Positions 7,383-14,852 of a DNA stretch of 46,756 bases are shown piece by piece (position 1 is the first letter of the stretch; the number at the start of each line of letters is the position of its first letter). The stretch comes from Clostridiales bacterium (GTDB lineage: Bacteria; Bacillota; Clostridia; Oscillospirales; Butyricicoccaceae). A model generated the notes under the pieces. It ran no database searches. It was not told the DNA's origin and worked only from the letters and a program-made list of their open reading frames with translations. A program made the position numbers and the translations under genes. The stretch covers positions 48,396 to 95,151 of the forward strand of contig DYCA01000003.1 of NCBI GenBank assembly GCA_019418305.1, read 5' to 3'.

Positions 7383-9950
7383 TTATTCCTGCTGCAGACG
7401 CGCAATCACATCTGCAATATGCTGGCTGGCCTGCTCCACTTCCCATTTCAGTTCTGTGGCGGAAATGCGCTCCGCACCGTGTCCCAGGATAATCATCTGC
7501 TCCATGCCATCCGATGTGGCAACGCGCACACGGTGCTTGCGGGAGAGGTCGTAGGATGCCTGTTCAATATACATGTCCGCCGTTTCCGCCTCTTTGGTGT
7601 AAACAATATGCAGACCATGCCGTTTTTCAATAGACCCCATTCCCCCTTTGACTTTGTATGCGTCAAACACCACAATCAAATGGCACTTGCGCACACTTTG
7701 ATAATTACTCAATACGTTAATCAGCGCTTCGCGCGCCGCATTGATATCCGCAGCTGCCATGCTGCGCAATTCGTCCCATGCAAAAATAATATTGTACCCA
7801 TCAACCAGTAGATAATCATCCGCGCGGATGCGGGTAACATACAGCTGCTCGATTGTCTCCGCCTTTTTGCGGCTCTGCCGAAAGGCTTCAAAGCCGCGGT
7901 CGCGAATCGGACCATAGGTACGCTCAAACAGAGCGCGCAGCTCTTTATCGTCATCCAAGCCGGATGACGCCGCCGCACGGCGCACCGGCTGAAGCGTCGG
8001 CTCTTCTTCCTCCGGCTGCAAACACACACCTGCATCCATATGCGCATGTGCGCGCACCTCGTCCCACTTGACGACATAGCCCGCGCCATGCGAACAAAAC
8101 ACGGAATCCGGGGAATTTTCGGTATCGTGCTCCGGCTGATAGCCGCTCTGCTCAATCACCTGCGCGGCATTATGGCAAGGCGCATAGCCATCCGCCGTGC
8201 ACACCAGCCGTCCGCATCCCTTGGTATAGGCCGCCACCTCGGTCCAATAATTGCGCATCGTGGAAACCGGCGCCGTGCCGGTCAGCAGCACGCCATCCTC
8301 CTGCGGCTCGGGCGGTTCAAATGTGCCTTCCATACGCTGAATATCGTTCATTGCACGGCCCACGCATTCTTCTGGCAGCGTCAATTCAAATGCGTAATAC
8401 GGTTCAAGCAGTACGCTTTCCGCCTGCATCAGACCGTTGCGTACCGCGCGATAGGTCGCCTCGCGGAAATCACCGCCCTCGGTATGCTTGACATGCGCGC
8501 GGCCGGTCAGCAGCGTGATTTTCATATCGGTAATCGGCGCACCGGTCAGCACGCCAACATGCGTTTTCTCTGCCAGATGCGTCAAAATCAAACGCTGCCA
8601 GTTGATGTCCAGCGTATCGGCCGGACAGGCCGTAGAAAACTGCAAGCCGCTGCCGCGCTCACCCGGCTCCAGCAGCAGATGCACCTCCGCATAATGGCGC
8701 AGCGGCTCAAAGTGTCCGATGCCGACCGTGGGTGTAGTGATAGTCTCTTTATAGACGATACTGCCTTCGTCAAATGTGACCGCCACGCCAAAACGTTCCG
8801 CAATTACGCGGGTCAGAATTTCCAGCTGCACCTCACCCATGAGCTGCAAATGAATCTCACCCAAACGCTCATTCCAGACTACGCGCAGCTGCGGGTCCTC
8901 TTCTTCCAACTGACGCAGATTCCTCAGCATAGTATGTGCGTCATACATATCCGGAAACTGCACCCGATAGCCCAATACCGGTTCGAGTACCGGCGGCAGC
9001 GCACCTGCCGCACTGCCCAATCCCATGCCGGGCCTCGTGTGGGTCAGGCCGGTTACCGCACAGACCATACCGCATTCCGCCCGCTCGACCGATTGAAATT
9101 TTTCGCCTGAATACACCCGAATCTGGTTGACCTTTTCCTGCCAGCCGCCGTCTTCTTCGCCGGACAGCAACGCACGCACTGCAAGCGTGCCGCCGGTGAT
9201 TTTGAGATGCGACAGACGGTTGCCCTGTCCGTCGCGTGTGATTTTGAACACCTGCGCACCGAAGGTGCTGTCATACTGCGGCTGCTGCGTATAACGCTCC
9301 AGGCCGTCAAGCAGCGCTTCCACGCCTTCCAGCCGCAGCGCGGAGCCGAAATAACACGGGAACACCTTGCGGGCGCGAATCAGAGAAGCGATTTCCTCCT
9401 GTTCCACGCAGCCTGTTTCCAGATACCGTTCGAGCATTGCCTCGTCGCACACGGCGATTTCCTCCGCCATGGTATCCTGCTGGTCAAAAGCAATACATCC
9501 ATCCCCCAGACGTTTTTTCAGTTCCGCCATACGCGCTGCACGCGCGTCCGGATGGATGTCCATTTTATTGATAAAAAGAAAGGTCGGCACATGATGCCGC
9601 TCGAGCAGCCGCCACAGCGTCTGCGTATGCGCCTGCACACCGTCCGTCCCGCTGACCACCAGAATTGCGTAGTCCAGCACCTGCAGCGTGCGCTCCATTT
9701 CCGCAGAAAAATCCACGTGCCCCGGCGTGTCCAGCAGCGTCACCGCAGCCGTCGGCAGCGACAACTCGGCCTGTTTGGAAAAAACCGTGATGCCCCGTTC
9801 CCGCTAAATCGCAAACGTATCAAAAAAGGCATTTTGATGGTCTACCCGCCCCAGTTTTTTCACTGCGCCCGTCAGATACAGCAGCGCCTCAGACAGCGTT
9901 GTTTTCCCCGCATCCACATGTGCCAGAATACCGATGACAAATCGTTTCAT
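7383..9950 (-). pseudogene. EF-G/TetM-like ribosomal GTPase fused to a NYN (YacP-type) domain, interrupted by in-frame TAG
   Basis: The intact reading would be 855 codons. The N-terminus is a translational GTPase: AHVDAGKTT (P-loop, residues 10-18), RERGIT (G2), DTPGHVDF (G3) and FINKMD (G4). EF-G-like domains II-V follow, ending near GAGYVVKW, as in TetM/TetO-type ribosomal protection proteins. The last 170 residues are a separate NYN nuclease-like domain (YLLVDGYNIIFAWDE, VVFDAYK, ETADMYIE, VATSDG). Codon 49 is TAG (9804-9806), exactly where the family has Glu or Gln before RERGIT. The promoter, ribosome site, ATG at 9948-9950 and all later codons look intact. Restart at a downstream TTG (9764) would lose the P-loop. 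This is therefore a recent nonsense allele, a suppressed codon, or a sequence error. The family alone is not evidence of tetracycline resistance. Confidence 0.85.
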
Positions 9951-9979
9951 AATTTCCTTCTCGTTGATTGATTTATAAT

Positions 9980-10008
9980 ATTATATCAAAAAAGTAGTTA
10001 AAGCACAA
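9980..10008 (-). promoter_or_regulatory. sigma-A promoter of the GTPase-NYN gene
   Basis: On the minus strand, TTGTGC (10003-10008) and TATAAT (9980-9985) are 17 bp apart, 30 bp ahead of the ATG. It is intact although the gene carries an amber codon. Confidence 0.75.
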
Positions 10009-10118
10009 GACATTCCAACAGCTGCATCCACATAACAATTTTTCCTTTTAAAAAGGCATTATTGAAATTTTTGCACATAATTTACGCAGCATTTTCCTCG
10101 AAGAACAGCAATTTCATC

Positions 10119-10150
10119 TCATATTGCGGTTTTTTGCGCACAAAATACTA
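10119..10150 (+). promoter_or_regulatory. possible sporulation (sigma-G-like) promoter of the split SASP gene
   Basis: AATACTA (10144-10150) resembles the sigma-G -10 consensus CATACTA, and TCATA (10119-10123) could be the -35. The 20-bp spacing is longer than usual, so this is weak. SASP genes of this class are normally read by sigma-G in the forespore. I saw no good sigma-A promoter in 10009-10196. Confidence 0.3.
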
Positions 10151-10196
10151 TCAGCAAAACCCCAAAAACAAAATCAAACAAAAGGAGAGAAAAAAC

Positions 10197-10310
10197 ATGA
10201 CTAACACGAAGAATGGTTCTAATCAGGGTATGGTTCCGGAAGCACGCGCTGCAATGGATCGCTTTAAGATGGAGGCGGCAGCCGACCTTGCTGTCTCTTC
10301 TCCATCTTAA
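10197..10310 (+). pseudogene. 5' part of an alpha/beta-type small acid-soluble spore protein gene, split by the element
   Basis: A good ribosome site (AAAGGAG, 10181-10187) precedes ATG 10197. The first 29 codons end in PEARAAMDRFKMEAAA, the conserved N-terminal helix of alpha/beta SASPs, which coat and protect spore DNA. From codon 30 the frame enters the inserted element, gains eight foreign codons and stops (TAA 10308-10310), giving a 37-aa truncated product without the second DNA-binding helix. The missing half, starting with GVNLKQGYNGDLTSRQ, lies 16.4 kb away at 26655-26783 in the same orientation. Joining them at GA gives a 71-aa SASP with no gap or frameshift. Confidence 0.95.
10284..10309 (+). 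repeat. left attachment junction (attL): GA core plus left attP arm
   Basis: The core dinucleotide GA is at 10284-10285. The 24 bases inward (10286-10309, ending CCATCTTA) match the inverted copy at 26631-26654 at 17 of 24 positions, including an unbroken CCATCTTA at the far end. To the left is SASP coding sequence (attB half). Two-base GA cores are known for the TnpX/TndX group of serine recombinases. Confidence 0.85.
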
Positions 10311-10347
10311 TCCATCTAACCACACTACATACCGGCTCACACCCCCT

Positions 10348-10386
10348 AAACGGCCGCCCCCTACTTTTACGGGAGACGGCCGTTTT
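10348..10386 (+). terminator. probable intrinsic terminator inside the element's left end
   Basis: The stem AAACGGCCG/CGGCCGTTT with a 20-base loop is followed by TTTTCTG. It would stop transcripts entering from the split SASP gene. In the reverse direction it lies just past the stop of the minus-strand remnant, but with a poorer T-run. Confidence 0.6.
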
Positions 10387-10420
10387 CTGTTCCCATGCTA
10401 TTTTTATAGAGACGCAACGT

Positions 10421-10627
10421 TTATTCTTCCGCACGCACGCAGACAATATAGCTTTCACCATTCTCCAGATTGCAGTTGGTGGTGTTTCCCGGAAAAATTT
10501 TCACATCCACCGAACAAGTTGTACCCTCACGGATGGATTCTTCGCTCGGTGTCTACTCCACGGATACTTTACAGTCCCATCCAATACCGTCTCCGTCCGG
10601 ACTGTTTGTGTATTGTAGCAGAATTTG
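10421..10627 (-). pseudogene. remnant of an unrecognised minus-strand protein gene
   Basis: The minus strand reads a protein-like segment containing YTNSPDGDGIGWDCKVSVE, an in-frame TAG (10553-10555), then TPSEESIREGTTCSVDVK, a GNTTNCNLENGESYIV stretch and a TAA at 10421-10423. The composition (polar, alternating beta-like, Cys and Asn rich) looks like the end of a secreted or beta-sandwich protein, but I do not recognise a family. There is no ATG or ribosome site, and upstream sequence is taken by the response-regulator promoter. It is probably a decayed gene end trapped at the element's left end. It could also be chance open frame. Confidence 0.4.
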
Positions 10628-10629
10628 TT

Positions 10630-10658
10630 TTGCGGAATGGGGAGAAATTTGGTATAAT
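10630..10658 (+). promoter_or_regulatory. sigma-A promoter of the two-component system
   Basis: TTGCGG (10630-10635) and TATAAT (10653-10658) are 17 bp apart, with a TGG extension before the -10 box, 55 bp ahead of the response-regulator start. Confidence 0.75.
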
Positions 10659-10712
10659 ACTGCACATCAGAATTCCAAATACCGCCTTGGCGAGGAAAGG
10701 ACGGGGACTGCT

Positions 10713-11993
10713 ATGGCTAAATCATTATACTCGGTGATTGTCGCAGACGATGAGGATGAATTAAGGGAAGCAGTATGTACCATGATTCCCTGGGAGGAGT
10801 ACGGTTTCCGTCTAGTGGGGAGCGCCAGCAATGGACTGGATGCTCTGCAGATGGTGGAGGAATGTGAGCCTGACCTGCTGCTCACCGATATCCGGATGCC
10901 CTTCATTTCAGGCATTGAGCTTGCCCGACAGGTGCGCGAAATTCGACCTGCCACCAATATTGCTTTTCTCAGCGGTTATGACGATTTTGAATACGCCAAA
11001 CAGGCAATTCAATATAACATCATCAGCTACATGCTCAAGCCTTTGACCATGGAGGGGTTGAGTAAGGAGCTGCAAAATATCCGGCAGAAGATTGACACCC
11101 AGTTCGCCATGTTCCGGCAATCCTCCCCCAATCCCAGCGGACTGGACCTGCAGACTGCAATGCTGATGCCTCTGGTACTGGATGACTACGCTGAGCCGGA
11201 TGGTGAGCCGCGGGCGAAGGCTTATGCACGGCAGTGCGGCCTGCTGCGGGATATGGAGGATCGGCCCCACTATATTGTGATGGTATCCACCCTGCTGGAA
11301 GCAGACGGAGGCAACTGCACGCCCCCCTCCTTTGTCGCGTCTGTCAATCGACTGGCAACAAAATACCTGCGCGGCGCGCATTTTTTTGCTTCCGGCAAAG
11401 TGATTTCCGTGCTGCTGGGCAATCCATCTGATTTTGACAAATATCTTCACATCCTGGCGGACGAAATCCCTCAAATGGCTGATCGTGTGCTGGGCAAATG
11501 CTGCCGCATCGGCATCAGCCGCACAACACGGAATTTGACCGCCCTCCACGACGCGTATCGGGAGGCAATGGAGGCTCTTCGTCAGGGCGACCGCATGGAA
11601 AGCGGCGCACAGTTCATCAGCGACCTGTCTCCGTCCGTCAAGGGGGGCGAACTGCTGTGCAAGCGGGCCATGGAGGCACTCAACCAGCACTACATGGATG
11701 CCGACCTTTCTCTGGTATCGCTCAGCGGGATGCTGACCGTCAGCCCCAATCATCTTTCCACCTGCATCAAAAAATATGCCGGCGAAACCTTCATCAACAT
11801 TCTCATCCGCAAGCGGATGGAAGCCGCCCGCGAACTGCTGATATCCTCCCCACTCAAGATTCAGGAGATTGCCCAGCGGTGCGGCTATACCGACCAGCAC
11901 TACTTCAGCTACTGCTTTAAAAAATACTGCGGCGAATCCCCCAGCACAATGCGCCGCAGGCTGGATCGGGAAAAGGCAGGTGAGCAGCCGTGA
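10713..11993 (+). CDS. YesN-type response regulator (receiver + AraC-type DNA-binding domain)
   Basis: This is a cytoplasmic transcription factor. The 426-aa protein starts with a receiver domain: acidic pocket ADDEDE (residues 11-16), phospho-acceptor Asp59 in LLLTDIRMP, and Lys109 in MLKPL. A middle linker of about 200 residues follows, then a C-terminal AraC/XylS double helix-turn-helix (about 325-420: LSLVSLSGMLTVSPNHLST, IQEIAQRCGYTDQHYFSYCF). The start at ATG 10713 has an AAAGGA ribosome site upstream. The kinase gene overlaps its end by 4 bp (GTGA), so the two are a cognate pair. Position and cargo imply that it activates the mglBAC operon in response to galactose; direct repeats upstream of mglB are candidate binding sites. 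Confidence 0.93.
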   Translation: MAKSLYSVIVADDEDELREAVCTMIPWEEYGFRLVGSASNGLDALQMVEECEPDLLLTDIRMPFISGIELARQVREIRPATNIAFLSGYDDFEYAKQAIQYNIISYMLKPLTMEGLSKELQNIRQKIDTQFAMFRQSSPNPSGLDLQTAMLMPLVLDDYAEPDGEPRAKAYARQCGLLRDMEDRPHYIVMVSTLLEADGGNCTPPSFVASVNRLATKYLRGAHFFASGKVISVLLGNPSDFDKYLHILADEIPQMADRVLGKCCRIGISRTTRNLTALHDAYREAMEALRQGDRMESGAQFISDLSPSVKGGELLCKRAMEALNQHYMDADLSLVSLSGMLTVSPNHLSTCIKKYAGETFINILIRKRMEAARELLISSPLKIQEIAQRCGYTDQHYFSYCFKKYCGESPSTMRRRLDREKAGEQP

Positions 11994-13708
11994 AGGACGG
12001 CGTTTCCCGCACAGGGCTGCGCATTACCACCATTCTGGTCTCCATGGTGCTGGGCGTGGTGGCAGTCATCCTGTGCAGCAGCATTCTTCTTTTTCTCAAC
12101 CGCTACCGCAGCGCCATGGTGCAGAGCGCCCTTACCAGCAGCGACCAGGCGGTTTCACAGGTTTCCAACACGGTCGGCAACTATCTGCAAAGCATGGAGC
12201 AGGCCATGTCTCTGGTGGAATGGTCCCTGCTGGAAAGCGCCGACAACCGAAACCAGCTTCTGGATGCCTTTCTGACCTTCCGCCCGGATGTGGTAGCGGT
12301 GACAAGCTACTCACCTTCCGGTAAGATGCTGGACTGCTGGTGTCTTGATCGAGAGCCTCGCGAAGTCATTTATCAAAACCTTTCCTTCAATCTGGACCGT
12401 GCACGCGCCTCAGGCGGCGCCTATATGACCGCCCCTCACGTGGAAAGTATTTTCGAAGGCTATTATCCCTGGGTGGTGACCATGACCGTGCCGCTGGAGT
12501 CAGGCAACCAGACGGCCTGGGTATCGCTCGACCTGAGCTTTTCCAGCATCTCCACCTACATCAACAACGTCAGCATCGGCCAGCGCGGCTACTGCTTTCT
12601 CATGGACAAAGAAGGCAACATCGTTTACCATCCCCAGCAGCAGCTGCTGTACGCGGGGCTGAAATCGGAGGACACCACCTCTCTGTCCGCCTTAGCAGAC
12701 GGCGCCTATGTCAATGATACCGTGATTTATTCCGTCACCAGCGTGGCGGATAGCGACTGGCGCATCGTGGGCGTCAGTTATGTGGATGAGATGGTCAACC
12801 GCAGCTTCCGGGAAATGATTCGTCTCTCCCTTGCACTGGGCGTGGTGATGCTCGCAGCAGCGGTGTTGACAAGCTTTCTCCTCTCCCGGCTGCTGGCCCG
12901 CCCGCTCCGCGGTCTGGCCGACGCCATGGAGAGTTTTGAAACCGATGCAGACCACTTTACCTATCTGCCTGTAGGCGGCACCCGTGAGGTGCAGGAGTTA
13001 TCCAGCTCCTTCGAGCATATGGTACTGCGTATCCAGCGTCTGATGACCACTGTGCGAGAGGAGGAAATCAACCTTCGCAAAACCGAGTTGAAAGCGCTGC
13101 AGGCGCAAATCAACCCTCACTTTTTATACAACACGCTGGATTCCATCGCATGGATGTGCGAGCAGGGCCGCAATGACGACGCGGTAAAAATGATTCATGC
13201 TCTGGCCAGGCTGTTTCGCATCAGCATCAGCAAAGGACATGAGCTCATCCCCATTGCCAAAGAAATCGAGCATGCGGAAAGCTATCTTCAAATCCAGAAA
13301 TACCGCTATAAAAACCAGTTTACCTATGAATTCGATGTGGACCCTGCGTGTCTGAACTATTACTGCAACAAGATAACCCTCCAGCCCATTATCGAAAACG
13401 CCATCAACCATGGCCTTGACCTACGGGTGGATGAGGGCCGCATTACCGTGCAGGTGCGACAGGACGGAGAGGACATTGTATTCGACGTCCGCGACAACGG
13501 CGTAGGCATGAGCGACGAGCTGATTCAGTCCATTTTACAGCGCGGACCGGAGGACCGCACCGGCATCGGCATTCGAAATGTCAACGACCGGCTGCAAATC
13601 TATTTTGGCAAGCAGTATGGCCTGCATATCAGCAGCGAGCCGGATGTGGGAACCTGTGTGGAAATTCGCATGCCTAAGATACAGGAGGGAGATTATGAGA
13701 CGAAATAG
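11990..13708 (+). CDS. YesM-type membrane sensor histidine kinase
   Basis: The 572-aa protein starts at GTG 11990 inside the stop region of the regulator gene. Layout: TM1 (about 11-33), extracytoplasmic dCache-like sensor (about 38-272), TM2 (about 277-300), HAMP (about 300-350), His_kinase domain with LQAQINPHFLYNTLDSIAWM (phospho-acceptor His377), and an HATPase domain with NHGLD, VRDNGVGM and GIGIRNVNDRL. It is the LytS/YesM subfamily, which pairs with AraC-type regulators. The sugar-binding lipoprotein gene starts inside its last codons (14-bp overlap), so the sensor probably reads sugar through that protein, as described for XylFII-LytS in Clostridium. The gene ends in TAG, a stop not used by any chromosomal gene in this window. 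Confidence 0.93.
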   Translation: MKDGVSRTGLRITTILVSMVLGVVAVILCSSILLFLNRYRSAMVQSALTSSDQAVSQVSNTVGNYLQSMEQAMSLVEWSLLESADNRNQLLDAFLTFRPDVVAVTSYSPSGKMLDCWCLDREPREVIYQNLSFNLDRARASGGAYMTAPHVESIFEGYYPWVVTMTVPLESGNQTAWVSLDLSFSSISTYINNVSIGQRGYCFLMDKEGNIVYHPQQQLLYAGLKSEDTTSLSALADGAYVNDTVIYSVTSVADSDWRIVGVSYVDEMVNRSFREMIRLSLALGVVMLAAAVLTSFLLSRLLARPLRGLADAMESFETDADHFTYLPVGGTREVQELSSSFEHMVLRIQRLMTTVREEEINLRKTELKALQAQINPHFLYNTLDSIAWMCEQGRNDDAVKMIHALARLFRISISKGHELIPIAKEIEHAESYLQIQKYRYKNQFTYEFDVDPACLNYYCNKITLQPIIENAINHGLDLRVDEGRITVQVRQDGEDIVFDVRDNGVGMSDELIQSILQRGPEDRTGIGIRNVNDRLQIYFGKQYGLHISSEPDVGTCVEIRMPKIQEGDYETK

Positions 13709-14666
13709 ATGGGGCTCTGTATGGGCAGCTATGCTTTGCGTACTGCTGTGCGGCTGCTCCACCAGCACCGACTACTCCCGACAGCACACGGTAGCGCTGG
13801 TGGCCAAGTCCACGCAGACAGAGTTCTGGCTGTCTGTTTTTGCCGGAGCGGAGGCTGCCGCCACAGAATACAATCTCAAGCTCACCATCATTGGCCCGAA
13901 CACCGAAGAGGATTACGAAACACAGAATCAAATGGTGTCCGATGCGGTAAACGAAGGGGCGGAAGCCATCGTATTTTCTGCCATTGACTACGAAAACAAC
14001 GCTGCTGCAATTGATGCTGCCGCCCAAAACGGCGTCAAAATCGTAGCCATTGACAGTAACGTGGATTCCGAAGCAGTGAGCACCTATATCGGCACCGATA
14101 ACTACGCCGCCGGACAGATGGCGGCGCAGGCAGCGCTTGAACGGGTAAAAACCCCGCTGAGGGTCGGCATCGTCAATTATGACATCAGCAGCGCGAACGG
14201 TCAGGAGCGCGAACGGGGTGCGGTAGATACTTTTGCCGCCAGCGACCGGGCCGAGGTCGTCAGCGTTATCAACACACTGGCGGAGGCGGGCCACGCCAAA
14301 ATGGACACCATCGCTCTGCTGACAACCCACCCGGAAATCAATGTGCTGCTCGCCTTCAATGAGCCTACCAGCGTGGGCGCAGCACAGGCAGTAGAACAGA
14401 TGGGGCTTTCCGAAACGGTTTTTCTGGTGGGCTTTGACTCCAACGTAGCCACCGTGGACGGCCTGCAGGAAGGCTCGGTTGATGCCCTTATTGTGCAGAA
14501 CCCTTATGCCATGGGCTATCTGGGTGTGGAAAGCGCCTATAAGCTGCTCGCCGGGCAAGCCGGCGGTATGGAACGCATCGTGGACACCTCGACTCAGATT
14601 GTGGACCGGAACAACCTTTTTGATGTAGACAGTCAAAAGGCTCTGTTCGCTTTTGACAGCCGCTGA
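13695..14666 (+). CDS. sugar-binding lipoprotein, probable co-sensor of the two-component system
   Basis: This is a periplasmic-binding-protein fold of the ribose/galactose type (Peripla_BP_4), 323 aa, exported and lipid-anchored. The N-terminus MRRNRWGSVWAAM is followed by a lipobox ending at Cys21. The mature part opens HTVALVAKSTQTEFW and has family marks such as AIVFSAIDYE, GVKIVAIDSNVDS and YIGTDNYAAGQ. The ATG at 13695 (GGAGGG upstream) overlaps the kinase stop by 14 bp. Because it is coupled to the kinase and separated from the transporter by its own terminal region and the mgl promoter, I infer a sensing rather than a transport role. MglB supplies the transport function. Its ligand (galactose, glucose or methyl-galactoside) is not readable from sequence. 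Confidence 0.85.
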   Translation: MRRNRWGSVWAAMLCVLLCGCSTSTDYSRQHTVALVAKSTQTEFWLSVFAGAEAAATEYNLKLTIIGPNTEEDYETQNQMVSDAVNEGAEAIVFSAIDYENNAAAIDAAAQNGVKIVAIDSNVDSEAVSTYIGTDNYAAGQMAAQAALERVKTPLRVGIVNYDISSANGQERERGAVDTFAASDRAEVVSVINTLAEAGHAKMDTIALLTTHPEINVLLAFNEPTSVGAAQAVEQMGLSETVFLVGFDSNVATVDGLQEGSVDALIVQNPYAMGYLGVESAYKLLAGQAGGMERIVDTSTQIVDRNNLFDVDSQKALFAFDSR

Positions 14667-14697
14667 ATTGTGAAATATGCACAATTTAAAGATTTAA

Positions 14698-14731
14698 AAA
14701 TTTCATTTTATAATAAATTTCAATGAAATTT
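14698..14731 (+). repeat. AT-rich direct and inverted repeats upstream of mglB, candidate regulator sites
   Basis: AAATTTCA occurs at 14698-14705 and again at 14715-14722, 17 bp apart in the same orientation. In addition, AAATTTCATT (14698-14707) and AATGAAATTT (14722-14731) form a perfect 10-bp inverted repeat. The block lies 26-59 bp upstream of the -35 box of the mgl promoter, a normal place for AraC-type activator sites. A weak hairpin ending the lipoprotein transcript is the alternative reading. Confidence 0.45.
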
Positions 14732-14756
14732 ACCCCTTCTTCGGTGATTTTTTACC

Positions 14757-14785
14757 TTGTTTTTCCGTATTGTTTCCCATACAAT
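14757..14785 (+). promoter_or_regulatory. promoter of the mgl-gal operon
   Basis: TTGTTT (14757-14762) and TACAAT (14780-14785) are spaced by 17 bp, 67 bp ahead of mglB. The imperfect -35 and the AT-rich repeats just upstream fit an activated promoter. Confidence 0.65.
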
Positions 14786-14852
14786 GAAAACAAGCAGGAA
14801 GGAACTTCTGAAGAATATCCCTTCCAACTAAAAGGAGAAAAGGAGAATCATT

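Noticed and set aside
9804..9806. The amber as a programmed selenocysteine or pyrrolysine codon
   Set aside because: Selenocysteine uses TGA, and the position is a Glu/Gln in a GTPase switch region with no reason for pyrrolysine. TAG also ends two genes in the window.
7383..9950. Calling the TetM-like gene a tetracycline-resistance determinant
   Set aside because: It is a divergent housekeeping-type relative fused to a NYN domain and interrupted by a stop; resemblance in the GTPase fold does not show resistance.
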